From Lentzea atacamensis (GTDB lineage: Bacteria > Actinomycetota > Actinomycetes > Mycobacteriales > Pseudonocardiaceae): a stretch of DNA of 64,000 nucleotides. The stretch spans positions 39,983 through 103,982 of the forward strand of contig NZ_QLTT01000016.1 in the NCBI RefSeq assembly GCF_003269295.1, in the 5' to 3' direction. The position numbers and the translations under genes were made by a program. Under the pieces are notes generated by a model that saw only the letters and a program-made list of their open reading frames with translations, searched no databases and had not been told where the DNA came from. Positions within the stretch are counted from its first letter, which is position 1, and each line of letters begins with the position of its first letter. Shown piece after piece: positions 15,269 through 23,219 of this stretch.

Positions 15269-16549
15269 ATGGTCACGCCGAGGGAGGCGCTCGCGGCCCG
15301 CCGCAAGGCTGCGGGATTCTCTCAGGAGCGGCTTGCTGCGCACCTCGGCGTCACTACCGGAACTGTCGGACGGTGGGAACGTGGCGAGGCCACTCCAGAA
15401 CCGCCGACGCAGCGGCGGCTCGCGCGGGCGCTCGATCTCACAGGTGTCCAGGAGCTGCTGGAGCTTCTCTATCCGCAGAAGTCGTTGCTCACGGCGGTGG
15501 ACGAGCGTGTCGAGGTGCGGTCGACCGGCAGTCGAGCAGGCCAGCCAGGACGTGATCCTCGTAGGGCGGTCCAGACCGGACACAGCCTCGACCGCGTGCA
15601 CGGCGTTGTACCGCTTGTCCGGCGGGCACTCGACGCTTTCGACCTTCCAGATGACGGGCCTACGCGGCCGCTCGTCGAGATCAGCGCAGACGTGGCCCGT
15701 GCCAACGAGCACCGTCTTGAGGCCAGGTACGGCGCACTTGCGGACGCTCTGCCGGACCTCCTCGCAGAGCTGGCGCGGGCGGGTCAGGTCGCCAAGGAAG
15801 GCCTGCAGCAGCAACAAGTCGCGTTGCTTCGTGCTCTCGCGCTACGCGCTGCAGACGGTATCGCGTTCAAGTTCGGATACCTTGATCTCTCAGGTCGCCT
15901 CATCGACCTCATGCGACAGTCCGCAGCTCAAGCGAACGACCCGCTGCTCGTGGCGGCGGCTGAATACGTCCGCACAGAGACGTTCTTCGCGAGTGGCGAT
16001 CTCAGCACTGCCGGTCGAGCGCTCCTCAGGGCTGCCAGTGCGTTGTCGTTGTCCAATCTCGACGATCAGCACGTTGCTGCCGCCTACGGATCCCTCCACA
16101 TGCGAGCCGCAGTGGTGGCAGGGCGGATCGGCGACCCTCACGCGGCCAGAGATCATCTGCATGAAGCGAGCGAGGCAGCCAAGAGGGTTCCCGAAGGCGT
16201 CTACCGCGGCACTGCTTTTGGGCCGCAGTCGATTCGCATCCACGAACTCGCGGTGGCCACTGAGCTGCGCGACCCGGTCGGCGTCGAGCGGGCCGCGACA
16301 TGGCACCCGTCGGCGGAGCTGCCCGCAGAGCGCCGTTCGCACTACTACATCGAGCTGGGCAGTGCGCAACTCGATCTGGGCCACCATGAAGAGGCTTGTG
16401 TTTGCATCGAGATGGCGCGTGAGGCGGCTCCTCAACACACGCGAGAACATCCACAGGTCAAGGGGACTCTCGCTGCACTTCTCCAGCGTCGTCCTGGAAA
16501 CAGCAGAGTGGTTGAGCTGGCCGCTTGGGCGGGCGCACGGGCGATCTGA
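15269..16549 (+). CDS. XRE-family regulator with helical sensory domain (copy B)
   Basis: A 426-residue protein. The XRE domain (about 4-60: REALAARRKAAGFSQERLAA, GTVGRWERGEATPEPPTQ) is clearly related to that of the gene at 12356. After about residue 85 the two proteins diverge; here a long helical, TPR-like region includes LEARYGALADALPDLLAELA and GDLSTAGRALLRAASALSL. It resembles actinobacterial regulators that carry a C-terminal TPR sensor. ATG 15269 follows AAGGGGG at good spacing. The gene ends 4 bases before the stop of the convergent HAD gene. Confidence 0.78.
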   Translation: MVTPREALAARRKAAGFSQERLAAHLGVTTGTVGRWERGEATPEPPTQRRLARALDLTGVQELLELLYPQKSLLTAVDERVEVRSTGSRAGQPGRDPRRAVQTGHSLDRVHGVVPLVRRALDAFDLPDDGPTRPLVEISADVARANEHRLEARYGALADALPDLLAELARAGQVAKEGLQQQQVALLRALALRAADGIAFKFGYLDLSGRLIDLMRQSAAQANDPLLVAAAEYVRTETFFASGDLSTAGRALLRAASALSLSNLDDQHVAAAYGSLHMRAAVVAGRIGDPHAARDHLHEASEAAKRVPEGVYRGTAFGPQSIRIHELAVATELRDPVGVERAATWHPSAELPAERRSHYYIELGSAQLDLGHHEEACVCIEMAREAAPQHTREHPQVKGTLAALLQRRPGNSRVVELAAWAGARAI

Positions 16550-16553
16550 CCTT

Positions 16554-17207
16554 CTAGTCCGTGAGCAGCGCGGGAAGTTCGTCGAGTGAGTTGATGACCC
16601 AATCGGCATCCCGTTGCACCAACGGATCGTTGGCCCACAGGTATCCCCAGGGTCCGCGACGGATCAGCGCGGTATGTAGTCCTGCGGCCTTCGCGGCAAC
16701 GATGTCGTTGTCCCGGTGGTCTCCCACGTACACGATCTGCTCCGCGGGTGCTGCAGCAGCTTCGACGACGCGATCGAAGAAGGTCTTCGAGGGCTTGGCA
16801 ACGCCCCATTCTCCGGACGTCGCGACGAAATCGACTGGCAGGGCAAGGGCTCGGAGCAATTCGGCTGCACGGGCAGTCTGGTTGCCGGCAATCCCAACCC
16901 TCAGCCCAAGGCCGCGCAGTGCCGCAAGGCTTGGCCGCACGTCGGGGTAGAGGTCCTGCTCCTCGATCTGTTCGCCGAGTCCTGCGTCCTCGCGCAGCTG
17001 CCGCTGGTGCGCGACATCGAAGCCTGGGCGGAAGTACTGGAAGGTCTCCGCGTTGTCTCTTCCAGCGGCGGTTACTGCGCCGAGAACGGTCGAGAAGGTG
17101 TGTCGCGGTACGCCGATCCAGTCGGCCCACGCGCCCCACTCACGCGAATCGTCCAACAGCGTTTCGCCGACATCGAAGACGACAGCAGTGACCATGCACC
17201 CACTCAT
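16554..17207 (-). CDS. HAD-superfamily hydrolase (phosphatase-like)
   Basis: A 217-residue HAD-fold protein, probably hydrolysing a small phosphorylated metabolite. Motif I is VVFDVGETLLD; the second Asp of the usual DxDxT is Gly here, as in several HAD phosphatases of unclear activity. Motif II is GIAGNQ, motif III the Lys of VAKPSKTFF, and motif IV YVGDHRDNDIVAAKAAG. The loss of the second Asp (the general acid/base) weakens a catalytic call. Start 17207 or the Val/Met codon at 17195 are both possible. The substrate is unknown. Confidence 0.75.
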   Translation of the reverse strand: MSGCMVTAVVFDVGETLLDDSREWGAWADWIGVPRHTFSTVLGAVTAAGRDNAETFQYFRPGFDVAHQRQLREDAGLGEQIEEQDLYPDVRPSLAALRGLGLRVGIAGNQTARAAELLRALALPVDFVATSGEWGVAKPSKTFFDRVVEAAAAPAEQIVYVGDHRDNDIVAAKAAGLHTALIRRGPWGYLWANDPLVQRDADWVINSLDELPALLTD

Positions 17208-17225
17208 ACGCCATGGAGGTGCGCG

Positions 17226-17242
17226 GGGCGAGCGCTTCGCCC
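17226..17242 (-). terminator. Short GC hairpin between XRE-TPR and HAD genes
   Basis: GGGCGA and TCGCCC form a perfect six-base-pair stem with a 5-base loop, 33 bases after the stop of the minus-strand XRE-TPR gene. It is a modest terminator candidate. Confidence 0.4.
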
Positions 17243-17274
17243 GGTTGAGTTGATGTTGCGGCGGCGTGCAGCGT

Positions 17275-18642
17275 CTACGCGACCGCGCCCGTACGTGCGG
17301 CGAAGGCTTTCAGGCCGGGCAGAGCGTGTGCTGCCGGGTGTCGCAGCAGGCCGATGGTGATCAGCTGGATTGGTTTGCGGTACCTGACCTCGTCGGGGGA
17401 GGCGTGTTCGGCGGCCAGCAGCGCGCGGAGGGCGTGCTCGGGTTTGTTCCACTCGTGGTAGGCATGGGCGACGTCGGACCAGTAGCGAGCGCGCCGTTCG
17501 GCCACGGGGATGGCGGCCGGGTTGATCTTTTTTGCGGCTTCGACAGCGGTGCCGTAGTCGCCGAGGGCCCGGGCGACGCTGATCCGGTACAGACCGACAC
17601 CGGTGGGGCCGAAGGCGGTGAACCGGTGGTTGCTGTCTGTGCCGAGCCTGGTAGCGGCCTCGACCGCTTCGGCGGTCAAGCTGAGGGCGGAGTCGCGGTC
17701 GCCGTCGACGGCTGCGGTGTAGGCAGCGGTCGACAGCAGGGATCCGTACACCGACAGGTGCTCTGGCCCGCGGTGCAGGCCAGGCTGCAAGGTCTCGATG
17801 GAGCTGAAGATCAGGCTCTGCGCGGCGTCGGCGTGTCCGGTTCGACGCAGCACGATCGCCCAGGCGCGGTGCGCGGCGGCTTGGGTCAGGACGTCGTCCG
17901 TGTCGTGGGCCGCCTGTACCGCGCGGTCAGCTGTGATCAACGCGGACTGCGTGCGGTCGAGTTTGACCATCAGCTCGGACGCGAGCGTGTACAGGTCGGC
18001 CAACAGGCCGTTGGCCTCTGCAGGATTCGTCGCTTCCGCGCGGGTGGCCATCGCGGTCGACAACACGGCGGGCAGCCTGGAGGCGGACTCGGTGTAGTGG
18101 CCGAGTTGGAACACTGAGCGCACTGCAGCGACTTGCCGGCGCAGCTCCGTGACCCCTACCGGGGCAGCACTCGTTGAGGGCGGAGCGAGCAGAGCGCGCT
18201 CGAGCGCGCTTACCGGGTCGCTCTTGGCCCAGGACGGTGCCCCGGCACCGAGCACCGCGGTGCCGGCCAGACTGGTCAGCCCCGCGAGCAACGTGCGACG
18301 ACGCATGGGATCGGTCTCCTCGTCCGGCGCCAGGATGACGTTGACCCTAGCGACGGGACGCGGCGCGTGCACGGACCGTGATGTTGTGTCGGTGAGCCCG
18401 AGCAGGTGCGGCGGAATTTGCAGAGCCCTGGCCAGGCATCGCAGGACCTGAACGTCGCGCAATGGCTGCTTGCCGCGCTCCATCCGCGACAGCGTCGAAA
18501 CGGAGTAGCCGCACTTCGCTGCGAGGTCGGCGAGCGTGAGAGGGGTGGCGAGACGGACCGCGCGCACGATCGCCCCGAGGTCCCCGGAATCGACGGCGAC
18601 TCGGACCTCTTGGGTGTCCCAGATCGCGCGAGTCCGGTCCAT
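17275..18642 (-). CDS. XRE-TPR transcriptional regulator with lipoprotein-like linker
   Basis: A 455-residue regulator. The XRE domain is at about 20-80 (LGAIVRAVRLATPLTLADLA, YSVSTLSRMERGKQPLRDVQ). A linker follows with a Tat-like RRRTLLAGLTSLAGTAVLGAG stretch (about 112-135) that looks like an RR-hydrophobic segment although it lies inside the protein. TPR-like helices then run to the end (SALITADRAVQAAHDTDDVL, EHALRALLAAEHASP). ATG 18642 is preferred over GTG 18651, which would sit on the GAGGAG ribosome site. It is divergent from the acyltransferase operon at 18832 and probably controls it. Confidence 0.8.
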   Translation of the reverse strand: MDRTRAIWDTQEVRVAVDSGDLGAIVRAVRLATPLTLADLAAKCGYSVSTLSRMERGKQPLRDVQVLRCLARALQIPPHLLGLTDTTSRSVHAPRPVARVNVILAPDEETDPMRRRTLLAGLTSLAGTAVLGAGAPSWAKSDPVSALERALLAPPSTSAAPVGVTELRRQVAAVRSVFQLGHYTESASRLPAVLSTAMATRAEATNPAEANGLLADLYTLASELMVKLDRTQSALITADRAVQAAHDTDDVLTQAAAHRAWAIVLRRTGHADAAQSLIFSSIETLQPGLHRGPEHLSVYGSLLSTAAYTAAVDGDRDSALSLTAEAVEAATRLGTDSNHRFTAFGPTGVGLYRISVARALGDYGTAVEAAKKINPAAIPVAERRARYWSDVAHAYHEWNKPEHALRALLAAEHASPDEVRYRKPIQLITIGLLRHPAAHALPGLKAFAARTGAVA

Positions 18643-18831
18643 CGCCTGCACTCCTCACTCAGAGCAGGGTGTTTCAGCGTATCCAAACGATCACAGTCCG
18701 TGCCAGCTGATTTGCGCAGCCTGCAAATGGTTGGGCAAGTTCAGCAAGTTTCCTGGTCAGCGCGGTGGAGGAGGTCGTGTTCTAGGTGCTGCCGCGGCAG
18801 CTGACCGTCCTGCTGCGGGAGGAGGGACGAC
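18643..18831. promoter_or_regulatory. Divergent region with an ATTTGC-N7-GCAAAT inverted repeat
   Basis: The 189 bases between the XRE-TPR regulator and the acyltransferase operon hold an inverted repeat, ATTTGC at 18710-18715 and GCAAAT at 18723-18728. It is a plausible operator for the divergent regulator. The acyltransferase ribosome site (GGGAGGAGGG) is at the right end. Confidence 0.45.
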
Positions 18832-19635
18832 ATGGCCACCCCAAATACGTCGCAGCAGAACTTCTCTGCCGTTGGCCGAGAGATGACTGCGGCCGAGCTC
18901 GACCACGCGGGCTTGTTGCATGCGGAGAACAACGTCGTGATCAGCCGGTACGCGATCTTCGTGCCCATAGACGAACTGGGCACACCTCGCCCGGTCGTGA
19001 TCCGCGCTGGTGCAGTGATAGAGCCGTTCGCCGTCGTGCACGGCGGCACCACCATCGGCGAGCAAGCCCGCGTCGAGGAGCACACCGTCGTCGGCAAGCC
19101 TGAACTCGGCTATGCCGTCGGCAAGATCCGTCCTGGCGTTGGCGGCGGCACTGTGATCGGCGCCGGAGCGACAGTTCGCTCCGGCGCGGTCGTGTACGCC
19201 GAGGTCGGAATTGGGGTGAACACGCTGATCGGGCACCACACGCTGCTCCGTACCGCGGTGCAGGTCGGCGCGGACGCGCAGCTGGGTCACCACCTCACCA
19301 TCGAACGCGAGACTCGCATCGGTCGCGACGTGCGATGCTCACCGGGCTCGCACATCACCAGTTCCACCGTGCTCGCCGACCGAGTGTTCCTGGGGGCTGG
19401 CGTGCGCACGATCAACGACAAGACTCTGACCTGGCGCGATCCGGATCGTGAGCCGATCCTCGCAGCACCGACGTTTGACACCGAGGCTAAGGTCGGCAGC
19501 GGTTGCGTCGTGCTGGCCGGCGTGACGGTTGGCGAGTGCGCCCTGGTCGGGGCTGGCTCCCTGGTCACCCGCGATGTCCCGCCAGGAGCGTTGGCCTACG
19601 GCCATCCGGCCCGTGTGCAGGGAGAAGCCCGGTGA
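18832..19635 (+). CDS. Left-handed beta-helix (hexapeptide) acyltransferase
   Basis: A 267-residue protein almost wholly built of hexapeptide repeats: VIRAGAVIEPFAVVHGG, TVIGAGATVRSGAVVYAEVG, VGSGCVVLAGVTVGECALVG and the closing VTRDVPPGALAYGHPARVQG. That last motif is typical of NeuD/WbbJ-type O- or N-acyltransferases, which are trimers using acyl-CoA. The insertion TINDKTLTWRDPDREPIL is like that of sugar acetyltransferases. The conserved His needed for catalysis may be in IGHHTLL. The next gene starts inside the stop (GTGA), so the acyltransferase and the acyl-CoA-dehydrogenase-like protein are coupled. Confidence 0.82.
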   Translation: MATPNTSQQNFSAVGREMTAAELDHAGLLHAENNVVISRYAIFVPIDELGTPRPVVIRAGAVIEPFAVVHGGTTIGEQARVEEHTVVGKPELGYAVGKIRPGVGGGTVIGAGATVRSGAVVYAEVGIGVNTLIGHHTLLRTAVQVGADAQLGHHLTIERETRIGRDVRCSPGSHITSSTVLADRVFLGAGVRTINDKTLTWRDPDREPILAAPTFDTEAKVGSGCVVLAGVTVGECALVGAGSLVTRDVPPGALAYGHPARVQGEAR

Positions 19636-20879
19636 ACCCGGCCATGCCCAGCGGGCCCGCTACGGCAGCCGAGGCGATCACGACCTGGCTTCGGCCACTC
19701 CGGCCACTTCTCGATCCCTGTGGCCGGATCGACTGGAAGCGGCTCGCCGGAGTTGCGGAGGCCTTGGACCGAGTGCTCATGCATTGTTCGGTGGGCGCGA
19801 ATCTGCAGGCGGGTGTGGAGCGCAGCCGCCGCCTACGCGCGATCCGGCAGGACCTGGCCCGCCATGTCGACACGACCGGCGATCCCGACCTGTTTCAGCT
19901 GCTGACACAGTTCATGTGTGGCTACTGCGACATCGATCTGCGCGACACCTTCGGACTCGGCCACGGAAGGCTCATCGCCCGTCACGGAGGTGCCCAGACA
20001 CGGCAGCGGTGGATCCCGCGGCTGCTGGCGGGTGAGTTGGCCGGGATCGCCGTCACTGAGCCTCACGGCGGGTCCCGCCCAGCGGAAACTCAGACCTGCG
20101 CGGTCGCAGGGCCGGATGGAACTTGGAAGGTGACCGGTCGCAAGAGCTGGATCAGCCGTCTGACCGAAGCCGCGGTGTTCGTGCTGTTCTTCCGAACCCC
20201 TGACGGCGGTCTGGCCGCCGCCGCGGTCGACGCCACTCAACCAGGTTTGCACCGGCAGCCGATTCCGCCGACGGGGCTTGCCGGCTGGACATGGGGCGTC
20301 CTGGACCTCGACGAGGTGAAGATCCGCCAGGAGGACGTCCTGCACGGGGACGGGATGCTGCTGTTGCGTGAGCACTTCGCCGGCTATCGACCGCTGGTCA
20401 CCGCCACCGCGCTCGGTGGGGCGGCGGCGGTCTTCGACGCCGTGACCGCGCGGCTTTCCGCTCGGCAGGCCGCAGGCGACCTGCATCGGCTGCGCGACTC
20501 CGCGCTGATCACCCTCGGCCGCACGCACGTCCAGCTCGCGACTGCGCTGCTGGGCGCCGTCACAGCCTCCTACCTGGCCGAAGGCGGACACCCTGCTGCG
20601 GAACTGTGGGGCGCGGCGACGAAGGCTCATGGCATCGACACCGCCAACTCCGCCACTGCGGAACTCGCGCTCCTGCTTGGCGCGTCCGGGTTCCGCGCCG
20701 ACTGCCGGACCGCCAAGACCCGTCGGGACCTGGGTGGACTGCTCTACGCCGACGGCATCCACGACAGCCTGTACCGGACGGCGGGCAAGCAGCACACGGC
20801 CACAAAGGACTCCGCAGGCGATGTCACCGCGGTTCCGGCGCCACGAGATCGGCCGGCCTCGGTCGCGATGACCGCCTGA
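19632..20879 (+). CDS. Acyl-CoA dehydrogenase-like flavoprotein
   Basis: A 415-residue ACAD-fold protein. The middle-domain start GIAVTEPHGGSRPAE (about 138-152) matches the FAD-binding pattern xxxTEPxxGSD; GRKSWISRL and VRIxxEDVL-like KIRQEDVLHGDGMLLL follow, and a C-terminal four-helix domain completes it. The C-terminal YADGIHDSLYRTAGKQ is a divergent form of the region that ends in EGTxxI, so the substrate may not be an ordinary acyl-CoA. The GTG start at 19632 overlaps the acyltransferase stop and gives normal length; the 43 codons before it are a shadow. Biosynthetic use on a carrier-bound acyl chain is possible. Confidence 0.75.
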   Translation: MNPAMPSGPATAAEAITTWLRPLRPLLDPCGRIDWKRLAGVAEALDRVLMHCSVGANLQAGVERSRRLRAIRQDLARHVDTTGDPDLFQLLTQFMCGYCDIDLRDTFGLGHGRLIARHGGAQTRQRWIPRLLAGELAGIAVTEPHGGSRPAETQTCAVAGPDGTWKVTGRKSWISRLTEAAVFVLFFRTPDGGLAAAAVDATQPGLHRQPIPPTGLAGWTWGVLDLDEVKIRQEDVLHGDGMLLLREHFAGYRPLVTATALGGAAAVFDAVTARLSARQAAGDLHRLRDSALITLGRTHVQLATALLGAVTASYLAEGGHPAAELWGAATKAHGIDTANSATAELALLLGASGFRADCRTAKTRRDLGGLLYADGIHDSLYRTAGKQHTATKDSAGDVTAVPAPRDRPASVAMTA

Positions 20880-20883
20880 TCAG

Positions 20884-20936
20884 TGCGAGCAGGGGACAGC
20901 AATTCTGGACTACGCGATGCGCTGTCCCTGCTCGCA
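20884..20936. terminator. Bidirectional hairpin between the ACAD-like and Nudix genes
   Basis: A 16-base-pair stem with a single bulged G (20884-20900 with 20921-20936) and a 20-base loop starts 5 bases after the ACAD-like stop and runs into the last codons of the convergent Nudix gene. Confidence 0.65.
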
Positions 20937-21509
20937 CAATGCGGTGGCGCCCTGCTCGGCAGCATGCAGCGCGACGGTCAGGCGGTCGGCCAGCAGCGGC
21001 TTCACCTTGCTGCGGGCTTCGTCGAGGCTGTGGAAGCCGGCGGAGAGGATCTCCCCGTCTGTGAACATCATGCCGACCAGATCGGTCTCGTCCAGCACAC
21101 CGCCGTCGAAGACGAACACCACGCCCTCGGGGCGGGAGTCCTGCGGCCGCACGTAGTCCACGACCAGCAACCGGCCGAGTGGTCGCTCCCATCCCAGCTC
21201 CTCGGCGAGCTCGCGGGTCGCGGTCGCCCACGGTGACTCGTCGGCCTCCACTGCGCCACCGGGGATCTCCCAGTTCGGCTTGTACGACGGCTTAAGCAAC
21301 AGAACCCTGCCTGCTTTGTCGCGGAACAACACCCCGGCGGCCATGCGCTTGCGGGCCAACCCGGCTACGTACTGCTCGACAGGCAGGATTCCGTTGATAC
21401 CAGGTGCTGCGGACTCCGATGTGGTCACCTGCGGCACCCTAGCCAGCTCAACCGCGGTGGATTCCGCGGGGGAGCGGACGTCGGTTCTCACATCGGTGCG
21501 GGTGATCAC
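20910..21509 (-). CDS. Nudix hydrolase
   Basis: A 199-residue protein with a perfect Nudix box, G-x5-E-x7-REUxEExGU, at about residues 85-107 (GAVEADESPWATATRELAEE). It should cleave a nucleoside-diphosphate-linked compound with Mg2+. The first 45 residues are not part of the fold, and the GTG start at 21509 lacks a clear ribosome site; a GTG near 21428 is an alternative. It is convergent with the ACAD-like gene and faces the Scr1-type regulator across 170 bases. Confidence 0.85.
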   Translation of the reverse strand: MITRTDVRTDVRSPAESTAVELARVPQVTTSESAAPGINGILPVEQYVAGLARKRMAAGVLFRDKAGRVLLLKPSYKPNWEIPGGAVEADESPWATATRELAEELGWERPLGRLLVVDYVRPQDSRPEGVVFVFDGGVLDETDLVGMMFTDGEILSAGFHSLDEARSKVKPLLADRLTVALHAAEQGATALCEQGQRIA

Positions 21510-21680
21510 CCGATCGTGCCTGTCCGGTCATTAGCGCAATTTTCGCAGGTAGCGGCCTGTGGGTGTGGGATTCCTGCTAGATCTCTGCCAGATTCATGAG
21601 CTGGCGTGAATCTGCGCGGGCGCGGTTGGCTGCTGGTGTCTGTCAGGACAGACCTCCAGTTACTGCAAGGAAAATGCACG

Positions 21681-22541
21681 ATGCCGAAACGATTCTCCAC
21701 GGTACGAGGCCGTGAGCTTGGCAATGGTCTCCGAACTGCCATCGCAGCCGCGGGCTTCACTTCGCGTGCGCTCGCAGAGCGGGCCGACTGGGATGAGGCC
21801 AAGCTTTCGTGTCTGGTCAACGGCAAGGGCGGCGTCAGCGATGTCGAGTTGGGTGTGTTGCTGGGCCTGTGCGGGGTGAATCCCGTCGAACGAGATCACC
21901 TGCTTTCGCTGTTGCCGGTTGCGCAGGTCAAGAGCTGGTTGCAGGAGCACGGAACTTGTCCGCCTGTCTACCATCGCACGCTTGCGGAGAATCTCGCCGC
22001 GGCGAAGACGTTGATCAGCTGGCGCGGAATCGCGTTGCCGGAGTTGCTGCAGACGCCTGCGTACATGCGTGCGGCGATCATGGCTTCGCCCACGGTGCCC
22101 GGGGCTGAAGTGGAAGCGCGAGTGAAGGCCCGGCTGAAGATGCAGGAGCAGCTTCGCCGTAGGGGACTGACTTGCACGTTCTACATCCACGAACTGGCGC
22201 TGAGCCTGCCGGTCGGTGGGGGAGAGGCTCGACAGGAGCAACTGCATCACCTGTTGCGCGTGGCCGTGCGCCCGAACGTCGACATCCGGATCGTGCCGAC
22301 GGCGATCGGCGCGCACGTCGGGATGGACAGGCCATTCACCCAGCTGACCTTTGAGAAGTACGAACCCGTGGTGTGCGTGGAGTGCGAGACCTCCACCGCG
22401 TTCATCGAAGACGAGGCCTCGATCGAAGCCTACGTAGAGGTTGTCCGCGCGCTGAGCGAGTCCAGTTTGGACGCGGATGAGTCCAAGGCGCTGATCGCCA
22501 GTCTCGGCGAGACGCAATCGCCGCTCGGGGAAGCGGTCTGA
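21681..22541 (+). CDS. Scr1-family (DUF5753) XRE-type transcriptional regulator
   Basis: A 286-residue regulator. The N-terminal HTH (about 10-65: GRELGNGLRTAIAAAGFTSR, AKLSCLVNGKGGVSDVELG) is followed by a DUF5753 domain with the family stretch LLQTPAYMRAAIMASP, LRRRGLTCTFYIHELALSLP and VRPNVDIRIVPTAIGAHVGM. These proteins usually pair with a small DUF397 gene on the same strand. None is seen here, so this copy stands alone or has lost its partner. ATG 21681 lies 9 bases after AAGGA; 25 in-frame codons upstream look non-coding. Confidence 0.85.
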   Translation: MPKRFSTVRGRELGNGLRTAIAAAGFTSRALAERADWDEAKLSCLVNGKGGVSDVELGVLLGLCGVNPVERDHLLSLLPVAQVKSWLQEHGTCPPVYHRTLAENLAAAKTLISWRGIALPELLQTPAYMRAAIMASPTVPGAEVEARVKARLKMQEQLRRRGLTCTFYIHELALSLPVGGGEARQEQLHHLLRVAVRPNVDIRIVPTAIGAHVGMDRPFTQLTFEKYEPVVCVECETSTAFIEDEASIEAYVEVVRALSESSLDADESKALIASLGETQSPLGEAV

Positions 22542-22548
22542 CTGCGTC

Positions 22549-22863
22549 TTACAAGGTCTCGACGAGCTTCCTGAGCGGTGCGGCGAGTGTCCACTGCTTG
22601 CCCTCGACGCCACCAGAAGCCTGCCCGGCAACGGTGAGTCCGAAGTGGTCGGCGGCGTGGCTGAGGTTGTCGTGCATCCACTGCCGGAACCGAGCGTCGG
22701 CATCGCTCAGGTCCACGGTATGGCCGGCGCGGTCGAGCATGGGTTGGAGTTGGTCACGCTGTTCGGACACGGGATCCCTTGGCCCTTGGTGCTCGCCGAG
22801 CACGATGTGCGGCTTCCTTGGTACCGCTTGGAAAACCTCCAAGCGAGGAGCCGAACGGCTCAT
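22549..22863 (-). CDS. Small hypothetical protein
   Basis: A 104-residue open frame convergent with the Scr1-type gene. The C-terminal half (DARFRQWMHDNLSHAADHFG, WTLAAPLRKL) looks protein-like. There is no obvious ribosome site before ATG 22863 and the N-terminal part is unconvincing. It is reported because nothing else occupies this stretch. Confidence 0.35.
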   Translation of the reverse strand: MSRSAPRLEVFQAVPRKPHIVLGEHQGPRDPVSEQRDQLQPMLDRAGHTVDLSDADARFRQWMHDNLSHAADHFGLTVAGQASGGVEGKQWTLAAPLRKLVETL

Positions 22864-23157
22864 GACCCGAACGGGGACGTGTTGAGCGAGTTGTCGCCCA
22901 TGCCAGTGCGTTCACCGCTCAGCCACGTCGTTCATAGTCTGAAGAGCTACTTCAACCTCACACGGCACCCTTCACCCGCGCGCCGATGCCTTGATTGACT
23001 GTTCGACCCGTTCCTCATGGCAACGAGTCCGGTCTTGGTGGCGGATGTTGACCAGTTGTCAGCTCACCTGTCTTCACAGTTGCTTCAGTGTGGATCGAAA
23101 CCAACATCATCACGCGCAACACGTTGACCTGCTGTCAAACGAACTGCCAAGATCGTG
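22864..23157. other. 294-base intergenic stretch
   Basis: It contains no convincing gene or hairpin before the integrase terminator. Its base composition is locally less GC-rich (for example around 23085-23120) than flanking genes, as expected near the end of a mobile element. Confidence 0.4.
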
Positions 23158-23206
23158 AGTCGGGGGTTGCCTGCTGCCTCGCTGAGGGAGCAGGCAACCC
23201 CCGACT
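23158..23206 (-). terminator. Long perfect hairpin after the integrase gene
   Basis: An 18-base-pair perfect stem (23158-23175 with 23189-23206) has a 13-base loop that itself holds a CCTC/GAGG stem. It lies 13 bases beyond the integrase stop and should end that minus-strand operon; it may also protect the element boundary. Confidence 0.75.
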
Positions 23207-23219
23207 GGTCTGGATTGAG

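Noticed and set aside
15240..16589. 449-codon plus-strand frame overlapping the XRE gene at 15269
   Set aside because: It runs in another frame and lacks the helix-turn-helix pattern; Ser/Arg-rich shadow.
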